Assembly (NCBI GenBank): GCA_011109175.1
Contig: RDEW01000042.1
Coordinates: 420,500 to 484,499 of the forward strand
DNA length: 64,000 nt
Direction: 5' to 3'
DNA from: Dicyema japonicum
Lineage: Eukaryota > Dicyemida > Rhombozoa > Dicyemidae
In this document: positions 35,880 through 48,179 of the stretch, piece by piece
Numbering within the stretch: position 1 is the stretch's first letter
Layout: every line of letters begins with the position of its first letter
Made by a program: the position numbers and the translations under genes
Notes under the pieces: generated by a model
Seen by the model: only the letters and a program-made list of their open reading frames with translations
What the model was told of the DNA's origin: nothing
The model's database searches: none

Positions 35880-37675
35880 TCTTTTTTCGAAATTTATGTG
35901 CCATAATATTTACCATCAACCGTCACAGGAATGTCTAGTTGGATAAACTTGTCCCTTGTGGGCTTTTGCCTTTGCATCTCCAATTATGAAGAATTGCTTT
36001 TATTTTAAACAGGTTCGAATACCCACACCTTGTAGACGTCTTCCCAACTAAATAAGTGGAACCAGTAACTCAGACTCAATAACAGCCAAACACGAGAATT
36101 CACCAGTCAGCCATTAAAGCAAGTAGATATTAGGCCCAGAGAAAAAGACGTGAGTATTTGGACATTTAGGAAGCACGTTTCTCTAAATCTGATAATGCGT
36201 TCGTATAACCAAACTACTTTATGACTCAGGGACGTGCGGAATGTCAAAAATAGATCTTAACGTGACTTATCCTACTTTATCCTGCCTACTGCCTACTTAG
36301 TACAAGCAGAGTTTGAGTAAAATCGTTGATTTTGTTATCTTCGGGGCAAAAATTGGCCATTTATATCAGCTACAGCCAATTAATTGCTGTTTCACAGATT
36401 AAATAGCACCTTGAAGTGAATGATGAGAATTTGACTTGCTGTGTGATTACTTAGTAAAATTGTTAAAAAAAAGTGCTCTTTACTGGATTTTTCCTAAAAA
36501 AGGCTGAACTGTCCCAGAAAAAAGTTATTGGGACCAACGACATTATAATTCAGCTCCTGCAGAGTTCCAAAGTACAATAATGCCTCACTTATTATACGTG
36601 GCTCGTAAAACGACAGTTGGGAGATTCGAAGTGAATTCTCACTAATTTCCCCAAATATTTTGACCTTCAATCTATTTACGACACGTGCTCTGTGATTCTG
36701 TCTTTATTTGACTACAACTTGAAAGACCGTAAAAATTTGTGATCCATTCGATAGTCATGTACTTTAATTGAATATTTGAGAATGACCATTTGGATACTGG
36801 TATCCTTCTTACTCTGATCAAACGTATAAACTTAATTTTGTTGACCCAAGCACGACCATTCGCAGTTTAGTCGTTTGTTTGATCTCTAAGATTGCCAGAC
36901 AGTACGAGGCTGCCTTTACTTATTCCATACTTCTCGGACGTTATGAAAGATGGCGTAATTCGGCTGATATTGAAATCCATTTGAAAACTATTTACTTTCA
37001 AGTAAGCTGAGACCTCATTGAGGATGATAAGTTGGAAAAGACCACAGAAGCAGTATTTTTTACTATTATGCTGAGATTTCAGTCTGGAATTTTGGTTGAG
37101 GGAGAATAATTTGACTTCGTCAAGTGTATGCATCCAAAGTTCGAAGAGTCTGTATGAAAATGAGTTTGTATGATATTTCCCGCGTTTTAAATTGTGAAAT
37201 GATATTTGTGGAATTCACGGATACAAAGATAACTTTACAGAATGCCAATATTATTAGTTTTATTAAATCGACCAAATGTATACAATTTCCCACATTTAAT
37301 TATGTGGAAAACTCGAGAAATTGAATCAACATATCCCATTGATATTGTCTGACTAAAAGGTCTGAGTTACACCCTAAAATTTGCCAGAACAATCGAAATA
37401 ATGAGAAGCATTGAGACATTGAGATAATTTTCTAAGCGTTCTTTCATCATACTCAAAAGTGAGACTTTCACGTAACTCATGTAATCACAGTTCTTTATGC
37501 GTCTATTTCCAGAATAATATACTGAATGTGAAAGAATCCACGTGGTTTTGTCTAGCTACAACTTCAAGTGTTTTATGTGCCAAAAGTCTGATGTTCTGAA
37601 AGGGACTTATGAGCCTTTGCAGAATATGATCTTTTCAAACTCTTATAAAGAACACTGGTTTGTAAGCCACCTCAC
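35880..37675. other. No assignable gene
   Basis: Open stretches of up to 88 codons (36867-37133 -, 37124-37324 +) without recognisable family. A GGTTCGAATACCC at 36013 resembles a tRNA B box but has no tRNA fold around it. Confidence 0.4.
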
Positions 37676-37679
37676 TTTG

Positions 37680-38195
37680 ATACGAATTTTGTTGTTTTGA
37701 GTAAGCCGGGAGACTCCAGTAAGGAGTTGATCAATAGTCAGTAGATTCCAAAAGTGAAACAACGCAGGTAAATCAAGGGTTGAGTAATAAGCCACTACTT
37801 CATACATGTTATATATGATATCTAGTCAAGCCTAGACGCAAAAACCATTATTTCACGAAAATATGGTCAGGGAAACCACTAAAGTGTTGTGTCAATAGCC
37901 AGTAGTGTCCAAACGTGGTGTCAAGTCGGTCCAAAAGCTTTGAGACATAAACAACTACTCCCCACGTGGATCCAAGAATTTCCAATCAAAAGTTGAGCCA
38001 CAAGACGATAATTCCCACAGTTTATCCGGTGATTTCTAGTCAAGCCTTCAGCCAAAATCCACTACTTCACAAAAATATGGTCAGGAGACCACTAATGCGT
38101 TGAGTCAAGTCGTGTCCAAACGTGTGGTCACGTGGTTCAAACATGTTTTGAACCATAAGCCACTACTTCGCGAATGTATTGTCCGGAAGAGTGTT
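37680..38195. repeat. Degenerate ~53-bp tandem repeat
   Basis: Recurring landmarks AAGCCACTACTTCA, AAACCATTATTTCACGAAAA, AAATCCACTACTTCAC and AAGCCACTACTTCGCG appear at about 37789, 37843, 37949, 38000, 38055 and 38157, at steps near 53 or 106 bp. Between them CAAGTC..GTCCAAACGTG and TCTAGTCAAGCCT recur. About nine diverged units in all. Non-coding. Confidence 0.65.
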
Positions 38196-39125
38196 AACAG
38201 TTAATAATAAACACCAGAGGAAATTGTCTCATCTTCTTGGAAGTTCAAAAATCGCGGAAAATGAAGAGAAAGTTGATTACTGTCAGTATCTGAACTAACT
38301 TCTGGTAGGTAAACTGTTATGGAAAATCGAATGGCTCAAACCCGGAGTGTTTAGACTCGCTGAGGTTATAACCATTTTCAGAAAGCTAAGTCACATCCAA
38401 AATCAACCAAATTGTCAGGAAATGCTTTCAAAAAACAGAAACTGCTGGTTTCTTAGCTGATGAGGAAAATTAAATTGATCATAAATGATACCATAAACAT
38501 GGGGATTTTTATCACTTTTCTGTGAGTGAATCATCCACGGCTCGTTTATTCCCTTTCTCAGTGAGTGAATCATCCACAGCTCGTTTAAGTTGACATATTT
38601 ACTTGATTTCTTACGTATTCTAGACATGTCAGAACTCTCCTGAGTCTCCTTTTTATCTGTATCAATCGATATCTTCTTTTAAGTGACAGATCCGTCAGTT
38701 TGTTCGTCTTCTTTAGACACATATTTCTGTCACATCGAATATGAGAGCTATCAAAATCTCTAAAGTGCTGTACTCGTAGACTTGACGAGATTTATCAGAT
38801 TGAGTCACAAAGGCTCCTGGATCTTCCGCCTCGAATTCAGAAAGGAGGGGACAAAGGAATTTATATTAACATGTGGATGCTACTTCTCCTTATGTTCTTG
38901 GAAACCATTGCTTTAGTTAAATCCGACTAGATCTTCCGAAATTGTGTGAACAACCTGCCTTTATGAGTATATGATAACGACCTTTATGAATTCGTAAAGG
39001 AATTAGCCTCTTCTACAACGAGCTTATGCCATTTCTACAAGGCAAATGGAGACTCCCTTTTCTATGGGTTCTAATTGGATCATAGGCGGAGGCTACTTCG
39101 CTTGTCGGACATTGTTTCAACATTT
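38196..39125. other. Unassigned; includes a 39-bp duplication
   Basis: GTGAGTGAATCATCCACGGC at 38522 is repeated with one change at 38561, followed by TCGTTTA in both. A 70-codon minus-strand open frame (38415-38627) runs through it and reads NELWMIHS...NEPWMIHS, so the duplication is in phase (13 codons). Otherwise nothing recognised. Confidence 0.4.
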
Positions 39126-39129
39126 CTCA

Positions 39130-39305
39130 CGTACCATTACATGCGAATAGTACGGAAGAAGCCCACATAAATGTTTCAACTGCCAACGCTATGGGCATAT
39201 ATCCTGCTTCTGTAAGAATACAAGATGTCTCACTTGAGGAGAACACGATCTGTCTGCGTGTGAAAGATTCCTGGGAACACAATTAATAGCATAAATTGTT
39301 GCTCG
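39130..39305 (+). pseudogene. LINE ORF1 zinc-knuckle fragment
   Basis: The plus strand reads KCFNCQRYGHISCFCKNTRC followed by a stop and GEHDLSACERFLG. CFNCQRYGHISCFC is a CCHC knuckle (C-x2-C-x4-H-x4-C) and the next half is a second knuckle with C..C replaced by a stop. Gag-like ORF1 proteins of Jockey/I-type LINEs carry tandem CCHC knuckles that bind RNA. The upstream frame is too decayed to follow. Confidence 0.6.
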
Positions 39306-39309
39306 TCCT

Positions 39310-40138
39310 CACATTGTGCCAGGTATGATGGATGTCCATTTGCCAAAAAGTCTGATCATAGGAGAGTAAGGTAAAACGATGGACAGGTGATAATAGGCGA
39401 TATTGGGAGAACGTAGACAGCAAAAACAGTTACGTCAAAGACGGCACTAAAAATTAGTCGAAAATCTAATGAAGTTACACCCAATCTATCAGAGAAGGTA
39501 TATACGGAAATATCAAAGATTATGTCACAGCTTAACTATCTGTCCGCGAATACACAGATGGATTTAATAGAGATAGTAAGCTTGGTTTTGAAGAAGCAAG
39601 GTCACCAAATGTTGAAACAAGGATTAATTGCTAGTGAATGCTTGATCCTAAGGAAAATGCATATTGAACTAGCATTACTTTAGTTTTCTTGAGGTTTAAC
39701 ATATCACATTTAGATTGGGGTCACTATAGGGTATTCATGTATAATGATGGAAATAATAAACGGACCGTATATGAAAGGCTGAGGGTGCGAAGATTTATGT
39801 AAAAAATCCCTATTTTTGGAAATACTATCGGAAGATAAGGTGTCCGAAGTCGGGGGAAGAAAAGATTATATAAAATAAACCAGACGGTGGTATATGCATG
39901 ACGAAGAAAACACCTGCGATATTCAGGGATCAGCTTAAAAGAATTTAGGATGTTGATCCGTGGAGTTTGACACCGGATCAAAAAAGTGTATACCAATACA
40001 TTTAAATACACCGACGAGGAATATTCTTAAGAAATTTGGACGCTTGACTCTCTCAAAGACAATTGTGTTCATATAATTGAATTCCTTGAATATCTTGAGA
40101 AAGAACTAAGTTACAATTATATGGACAGGGATCAAAAC
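39310..40138. other. No assignable gene
   Basis: Short open frames only. 39724-40011 (-), 95 codons, is hydrophobic and AT-rich without recognisable homology. Confidence 0.35.
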
Positions 40139-40140
40139 TA

Positions 40141-42462
40141 AATAAATTAATTGGGATAATGCTCACGTCATTCATAAATCTAAGGAAACCTATCCGTTCT
40201 TTACAACCAATAATATTCGATTCATTTCTTCATCGTTTTTTTAAATAAAATTATTCTTTCCAAGTCAAGAGTAGAGATATGTGATTCATTTGGCCAACCA
40301 GGAAATTATTTAAATCATAATAAATTTGAATTAATTAACACCAATTTTTATTTCCGAAAAAGAACCGATTAAGTTAGTAAAATGTTAGTAACTCCGCAAA
40401 AGCCCATTACATTGTACTTGTTCGCAATGGCACTGCAGTCTGAAATAACATTATTAATTACATGTTTTACTTGTCTGCTTGCTGTTTGTCTAAATATATT
40501 ACTTTCGAACATATACATGGTATTATTATTTTGAGAAACATGTATTGATTAGGTGGATTTGTGTACCTATGATAAATATAATATCATACGCCTCTGCATC
40601 ACCGAATGAATCCCTGCACACAATGACACTACATTATTATTAAAAATACTAATAAATGAAACACCACTAGTTCTAAATTCTTGAACAACCTCTATTCTCT
40701 GTGGAAAGTGACTACATTAATTAAAAAAATTTACATCTGGAAGTGATGTTAAATGTTCTGCAAAATCAATTGCGATGTATATGAGGGAATTGCATCGTCG
40801 CAAACCTATTAATTTAATAATATATATAACAAGTAAAAATAGTAGATGGAAAAGTTTTTGATTATATTTTAAACTTTCTTCCCAACAGTAACTATATTAA
40901 GTAATATTTAATACAATTGCTTCACTTTCGATCGTATAATAGAAAAATTGAAACCATGTTCAAATGTGATGTATTGAATTCGTAAATTGTTACTTTAGAA
41001 TCAATTTGTAGGCCAGAAAATGTACAATTAATCAAATATCTTAATAATTAATATATAATACAGAGATCGCACATGATTTATTTCTTGACAATTTTTCTGT
41101 GTCAAAATGCCGAATGGAAGTAATAAGATGATAAAATTGAACATCTATAGGATTAAATACAAAATGATGAATATACTAGTAACCACAAAAATTAAAATTA
41201 TTACTTGATTAACAGTCGTCATAATTATTATTTAATTTTATTTAATAAAGTGATGGATTAAATAAATAAAATTAAAAAATAATTTAATTAAATTCACACA
41301 ATTAACATGGTTTTCCGATTTGTTTAATAATTTTACCATAAAATTTAATAAATTTGTCAAAAATGTCTAATAACTTTGCCACAATGTTTAATAGCTTTAT
41401 CGAAATGTCTAGAAATTATGTCAAAAGTTTAATACCTTTTGAATTATGTTTAATTACAGTTCAATTTACGCGAAAATCAAATTTTAAGTGAATCTGAAGA
41501 GAGGCTATGCACATTGACACATCAGAAAGTGACTCACAATAACCAATCCTTTTGTTGACTATTTGGAAGCTGCTTTCGTAATCTGAGAGCTAAAAATTGT
41601 CCTACTTTTATCTAGGAATTAAGATATGCGGATGACCTAGATTTTGGTTTGAAGTATGATGATATCTAATTCTTTTTCAGACAAGAGTACTGCAGGGTAA
41701 ATGAAATTATTTTTTCAGAGAAGAGTACTGCAATGTAATTTAGTTGGTCTAATTTTGAAGGGTTAGAGGTAAAGTTAACACAAAGCAGTATGAAGAAGTT
41801 AGTCTGAGTATGATGGGAGAATCTTTTGCCTTCGTTAGAATCAAATAGATGATATTGTTCTAAGTAACGAATGACCAACATTCGCTCTCTCGAATTGATT
41901 TTATGTGAAATATTAAAAAATCGAATAAGGTAATCAATTAATGAAAAATAATTTTTTGTGCGATTTTGGCTACATATTGATCTATCAGGACTGAAAGATT
42001 TTCAACCTCCGATGTTCTTTTACTTGAAAGTAAAAATAGGACATATTTCTTTGACGTATAATTAGGTCAACCGTTAAAATAATTTTAAATATACATTTGA
42101 TGACTATAGATGCTATTAGTATCCTTAATATTATTCGCAACCAAATGTGGATGCCATTGGTTTATTCTGACTTACCACTTCTCTTATTTCTGGATCTGTG
42201 GACGATTAGGAAAACATTTTCTTAATGATCTAAATGACCGAATTAATCTGAAATCACATTAAGATATGTTTTTGAAAAATAGAGAGTTCCTTGGACCAAT
42301 ATGATACTGGAGGTCTGATTCAAGACTACTAGAAATTAATCAACAAATGCTTGGTTGAATGTTTATCAATGTGGTAAAATTGGCAACGTTCTGACGACGA
42401 GTCAGTGAGAATAGCTACCTTGCACCATTTTGACCTTAATTTTGTGTTAATGAAAATGCATT
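40141..42462 (+). repeat. 2.3-kb dispersed repeat, copy B
   Basis: Partner of 5468-7808 in the same orientation. It keeps the YADDLDF reading near 41629-41650, here extended to GLKYDDI, and the doubled GAGTACTGCA block at 41685 and 41722. The copies are diverged throughout with small indels, so this is an old duplication or two insertions of one element. Confidence 0.75.
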
Positions 42463-42464
42463 TC

Positions 42465-43425
42465 TGGACGCTGAATCGATTATCATCCTTTAAGCTAATT
42501 TATAGCTGGTCCCGACATGAGGTAACAACTTAACATTAAAAATGCACTTTTTCTGCTGGCTTCCACTAGTTTTTTCTTTGCGATGGCAACGCCTTTAAAG
42601 GATAACGATATTACTATTCGCTAATGGTCGAAACTTTGCTTGGGGCGTTACACATGTTAAAATATACTCTCCAACAAATTTGGCTGATATCCAGTTTATG
42701 ACACCGAGGATCATAAAAATCGCTTAGGATTTCGTGGGACTGATTGTTTCGAGTTCTTATCTTGTAAGGTATAATATCTAGCCATTAAAGTCGCTCAATA
42801 TAATAATTAATTTATTAATCGAAAATATGATTACACTAAAATGCCGACAATTAAATATTCATGAAACCATACTGCAGGAAGAATCTTTCATCTCGTAAAC
42901 TTGATGCTTTCGGTTAATCTATACGTACTTGATAAAATATGATATTGGCGTATTTTATGGACAGCTTCTTTAGCTGAATTTTATTGAAGATTGCTGTCAA
43001 CTTGTGATCGGAAACATTCAGGCTATTTGTATTTTTCACAGTTGTGAGTTTTGGTTAAACGCGACTGTTGGGGAAAACATGCTAAAGATAATTTTTGAGC
43101 TGTGTATCTATCGTTTTCGAAAATGAAGACGGAGTCTACTTTTTTGATTTACATAATTCCTTTAATTTGTTCAGAAATAATAATTTTTTGTATCAGGTAT
43201 AGGTATCCAACTCAGATCGTTAAAACATAAATTCAGTAGTGACTCGACTCTTTGCCTTAGCGTCTGATACAGGCTCAGTAGAAAATCTCAATGTGCGATT
43301 CACGGAGAAACTCCGCAGAGCGTATTGCAATTTCGGTAAACATAAGCTTCTAATAAATATTTTATGTCACAGTTTACGCAAGCAAACGTGCCATCCAATC
43401 ATTGTTCCCACTGCCGAACGGAAGT
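42465..43425. other. No assignable gene
   Basis: AT-rich spacer. An open stretch 43239-43436 (+) is not recognised. Confidence 0.4.
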
Positions 43426-43429
43426 GCCT

Positions 43430-44425
43430 TCACTAATCCTTGCAGAGGAAGCCGATTGCGTGAAACATTGAGAGGCCGAGTGGATGTCCATCTTCCTCGT
43501 AAATAAGGACAAATCCGGAACCACATATACGAGTTGTAGATTCCATCTGCAAGGGAGGTAATTATGTTTAACACTTTGGACCCAGCATTCGTATTGTTTT
43601 TCTTTGCAGTGTGTTTAGTTTGTGGATAGTGGCCTCTGATAACGCTATCTCCTCGCAACAGAAGCATATTCAATGGCCGGTGCGATTATTATTATAAGCA
43701 ACATGCTTACAATCGTAATAGTTATAATTTCACTCGTGCATCAATCTTCCGAATCAACTTTTTCCAACTATTTGATCGTGAGACAATAGTTTTTTCAATT
43801 CGTCTAAATCGTCTCCACTTCTTAGACTTATTTCACAAGCATTACATCTACATAAAGTGTTTTTGGGAGTGTAACATACCGGCAACACGGAAACACGGTT
43901 CCTGTGCGATTGTATGAAGATATATAATTCCGATTGTTTTATTTATATTTACTGGGGTCTTCTGTGTAAGAACCCGTGTGATATTTATTTTCTGCACTTC
44001 TTTTGAAGACTTGTTTGGCATGATAGGTAAAATTAAGCTACTTTTTGTAAGTCCATGATCGAGAATTTTCTTTTGACAGATATCCAAGTATGTAGGTGAC
44101 GATTGCTATTCCTTCTTCGGACCGACGGTCTGAGGTGAATTGAGTGCATGTTAATTTTGGAGCCGATACGGAGAGATTGTTTTCTATTAACCTATCATGG
44201 ACACAATCGACTTTTTTCTGTGTGAGTGAGATCGCTTCTGATGTCGAACTGCTTCTGATGTCAAACTGTTTCTTGTTGCAATGCTAGTATCATCATAAGA
44301 AAACAGTAGGAAGTCCTTGTCAATGTCTGCTTACAAATCGTGGAGGAAAAAGGTTGAATAGATTAGGGGACAAAGGAAAACAAAAAAATTCCACCACCAG
44401 TTTTCGTATGTATGGTATTCCATTG
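43430..44425 (-). pseudogene. Jockey/CR1-type RT, family X, decayed copy
   Basis: The minus strand shows FTSDRRSEEGIA near 44120-44155, matching FTSDRRSKDEPS of the 28.5-29.4 kb copy. Further on it has a decayed C-terminal region in which GSGFVLIYEEDGHPLG (about 43520-43470) parallels GSRFLRVCEEDGNPLR of the better copy. Many shifts and stops. Confidence 0.55.
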
Positions 44426-44429
44426 GGGG

Positions 44430-46075
44430 GGGGACATCCACACCATATCTGAACTCCATCGATTAGACTACTGTCACTACTTGGCAGGACGTTCCAATCC
44501 AAGTTGTTTATCTATAAAACTAAATGAATTCACATTACGATAAGATATACCTGCATTGAGTATCTGATAGGAAAACCAATTGCCAATACAAATAATGGTT
44601 GGCTGACGATCTACCAATTTATGACTTTCTGGTAAATGGAACTTTCAAGATCTAATCCAGTCCTCGTAAACGCCTTAGCCCAGTTTAGTTATCTTTTTAC
44701 TTTTTGTATAGGTTATAATCAAAGAACCAAAAATATTGGACAAATGTTTCCTTCGTTCCTTCACAGTCATGCTCGTTCAAAAAATCCCCAAATTTATGCG
44801 AAGATGCAGAGAAACTTTCTAATATCACGCATAAATCAATCCAGAACGAACGGAAAAGGAAGAACAAATATAGTTCTATCAGTTGTAGTAACCTCTTTAA
44901 TGTAGTGGTGGAGACATTGTGGCACTGTAGGTTTCCTGAGACAAATAGATCACGTGACTCCACTCTAATAGAACGAGAGATGATAAGAAACAAAGAAAAT
45001 AAACCTTCTACTTAGCCAATGGAAGTAATCGAATCAATAATAATTCCATCTTGAGGGGAACAAGGAATTATTAGTTGTCTAGGAAATCCATATTTACACT
45101 TCAATCGATAACACCCACGTGTAATGCTTATAACATTTATGATCCCCCACTCATTGATAGAGAACCGGAATGATCTTCATATGGCTCCATTGAGCAACCT
45201 CAACTAAAATATCATACTTAGCAGATTCTCACATTCCTAAAAACCAGGAATCTTACCTGATTGTGTCTACGCTTGCCATACAAGCTTTCAGAGAGAACAA
45301 ATTCTGGAGCGTAGATATTCTGAGAACAAGCTGAATTGTCAATCGTCGACGCAGAGTGTGAACCTCAAAATGGAACAAGCATATTCAATGTTTTATATGC
45401 GGTCTTATGGTGCCATGGGCTTTTCCCAGAAATTACCTTAAGGATATTCAACCTCTAGTCCTTTCGTTAGGAGTTGGTCTGAGTGCCTTGTAATGTTTAT
45501 CAGCTGTAGTACGTCATCCATATGATATTAGGATTCTTTAAAGTGGCTATAAGCATATACCCAACGAGGAGCTAGAAAGCAAACAATCCGATGTGAATAG
45601 TGAAGTTGTAGGTGTGTCTACATTACTGCAATTGCCAAGGAGAGGTATTCGTTCCTAGAGGCGATGATAAAATCGATGTATAGAACAGGAATAGCGTGTC
45701 GGTATTATTAAGCTGAGAAAACGTAATAAAGAAATAAATTAAACAAAATCAGTGAATTTAGGGAGCTCTGTAGGACTTTATTTGATAGCAGTCAGGATAT
45801 TTACCTGCTCTTATCCACGAATACTCTTCCATGGCCTCTTGATAGGAGGTTTTCTAACACAGTTTGAGATTATGCTAAATATTGGTATCAAACATTTTGT
45901 TCGGTACTTCTCCGAGACAGAGTAAAAAGCTTTTTGAATATTAATCGAAATCATTGTCGTGGTTCAAATTGGGTTAGAGAAGGTGTCGCCTCAACAGGAT
46001 CGAGAGGTTTTTCCTGTCTTCCTCCAGAGTACCACGGCTTTCCTGAATAGACGACAATCATCTTTCATTAGAGTT
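44430..46075. other. No assignable gene
   Basis: Contains a G9 run at about 44424-44432 and short open frames on both strands (44636-44993). Nothing recognisable. Confidence 0.4.
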
Positions 46076-46077
46076 TG

Positions 46078-46566
46078 AAGAGGAGTGGGTTTTTTCCCAA
46101 ATTTCGTGTATTCGAGGTTTCTTCCAAACGACTTGTTTCTTGGCCACACAGACAGATGAAGCCGGAGCCATTATTTTTGATTGAGGCGTGGTCAAGCATT
46201 GGAACGAAAAGACCGGGGGGTAGATTCGTTTGACGTGCTAGTTTGCCAATTAGGGTATTGATCTTGAGTGAATTTGATATCGAAGCTCCATAGGCCCATG
46301 AGGCACAAGCGTACTCAATCGTCGGTTTTAAGAGTTGATTGAACACGACGAGGGCGCATTCCTGTGAAGGTTTGGACTTCAAGAGCGGTTTGATTATATA
46401 AAGTTTCCTGAAACCCTTTGTCATAACGTTATTCTCATGTTGAGAAAATGTCATCAAAGGGTCAAATATCACTCCCAGGATAGTTGGACGAATCTGTAGT
46501 GGTAAGGAGTCTCCAGGGGTTGGTTTAATTCTGAATGAACGATTGTTGATGCTGAAAGGTTTCGGA
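46078..46566 (-). pseudogene. Jockey/CR1-type RT, C-terminal fragment
   Basis: The minus strand from about 46562 is open and reads HPKPFSINNRSFRI, TILGVIFDPLMTFSQHENNV, QLLKPTIEYACASWAYGASI and LIGKLARQTNLPPG. This is the RT thumb (LGV.FD..LTF..H) and C-terminal domain (L..P.IEYA...W). The 5' side stops abruptly at an AT-rich boundary near 46567. A shift near 46160 precedes the C-terminal end. It is the cleanest thumb region in the window. Confidence 0.8.
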
Positions 46567-46569
46567 TGT

Positions 46570-47830
46570 TTTTTTTAAATTATCGATACATAAAATTTAA
46601 TGAACACAATATTTAAAATTTAAAAGTTTAACTTTTATAATTTGCCTTTTAGTGGTATCTGATGTTATTGTTATTAATAATAAATTCGGCATTTAAAATA
46701 GCTAACATCAGCCAGTTTCATGGTTGTTTTAACACATCAGGAAAAATTACAATTCTTAAAGGAGAAAATGCATAGTTATGTAGAATATTGAAGGGACTTT
46801 AGCTTCACATTAATGTATAAACCATTTATCACTTTTATAGTGGAAGGGCTATTACACGTCAAGAAATCCCATAAAAATTTGTGTTTGATGAATTACGTCA
46901 CTACTTTGAATATGAGGGAAATGGTGGATTTCTTCCTTCAAAAACTAATTGCCAACTTTGCCTCTCTGCCTGGCATAGTCAAGGTACATTTCTAAAATAA
47001 ATCCAGGACTACGTGTCTTTTCGGATACTGATTCGAAAAGGAAACACGACAGCATGTGATATGACCGACTTAAAGTATTTGATTTTCCCAGTGAGTTGGA
47101 TTCGATATAAACTGTAGAATTCGGCTAATCAGGACCAATTTGAGAGAAGACGTCAAACTTAAAAGAAACACCTCGCTCATGGACTTTTCGACCACATTCG
47201 GAGTTGCCTCACGTTGTATCGTTCCAATGACACCAAAGTTGTTAACTTAATAATTCAGATATGATATGGGCATCAGACAAGAATTGATGTTCTAGTGACA
47301 CCCAGATACTCATCGGATGAGGATAAAGAGCATTGTACGGAGTATGGTCGCATGCAACAGTCGAACCCTTCCAAAGTCAGTTTTAAAGCCACGAAAAATA
47401 ATCTTCCTTTGCTAGGTTTTTTAATTGTGGGAGATACAGGTAGTGGATTAAATTTATGAAAAATCTGCCTCTCCAAGATGGGGATCGACAGAATAAGCCA
47501 AGTCTGTGTGGTGATCCACAGTGGAAATCGAGAACTGAATCACCAATTTGCTACTGGTTAGTTTTTTTTGATTTAACCAAGATGCTCTTGTTGAAATGAC
47601 AGGTCTATAAGAAGAGACGAGTCCTCAACTACCTTTCTTACGCGTCAGGTTTTGTCCACACTCATTTGAAATCCTTCTACAAACGGTTTTTTACTTCCCA
47701 GAAGAGTAAAACATGCCGTGGTATATGAAGTCTCGCATAACATCGCAAAAATGAAAGAAATGAGGTTGATGGGAGATGGATGGGATCGACTCGACCCATT
47801 ACGTCACATCATCTTTTACCCATGTTGATT
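46570..47830. other. No assignable gene
   Basis: Mostly AT-rich. 47281-47455 (+) reads RYSSDEDKEHCTEYGRMQQS and SNPSKVSFKAT, faintly reminiscent of a LINE ORF1, but not supportable. Confidence 0.35.
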
Positions 47831-47837
47831 AACAAGT

Positions 47838-48170
47838 TTGCTAGAGTTTATATTTGTAGTTCACTGGCCAGCTCAGGATGATGGCACGTGCACTTATGTA
47901 CTGACTTTCAGAGACATTTGGAACCACGTGTCACGGAGCTTGAAGGGCTCTTTCACGAGCGAAGGCGAGATGATTCCTTTCTTTGAAGAGGTGTTGGAAG
48001 TAATGAGACAGAAGGTAATCTCTATCAGAGTGGCCTTCCCCAAGTTGATAATGGAAGAGGCTCTCCAGTCATATAAAGAAGTTTCCGAAGTAGTGGACAC
48101 ATGTATATTAGTAAAAAGTGTATCAAATTTCGTCCAATTGCAATTATCAAGGGATAGTTGCTATTCTTAA
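47838..48170 (+). CDS. Unassigned 110-codon open frame
   Basis: Open on the plus strand with a charged, helix-prone middle (KGSFTSEGEMIPFFEEVLEV, then MEEALQSYKEVSEVVD). Composition looks protein-like and base composition is less AT-rich than the flanks. It begins in an open frame without a clear start context and ends at a TAA near 48170. No family was recognised. It could be an exon of a host gene or an old transposon ORF. The minus strand is also partly open. Confidence 0.3.
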   Translation: MLEFIFVVHWPAQDDGTCTYVLTFRDIWNHVSRSLKGSFTSEGEMIPFFEEVLEVMRQKVISIRVAFPKLIMEEALQSYKEVSEVVDTCILVKSVSNFVQLQLSRDSCYS

Positions 48171-48179
48171 TTTTAATGA

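Noticed and set aside
36005-36030. GGTTCGAATACCC, similar to a tRNA internal promoter B box
   Set aside because: No A box at the right distance and no cloverleaf stems around it.
44424-44432. G9 run as a possible quadruplex site
   Set aside because: Single run without the partner G-tracts needed.
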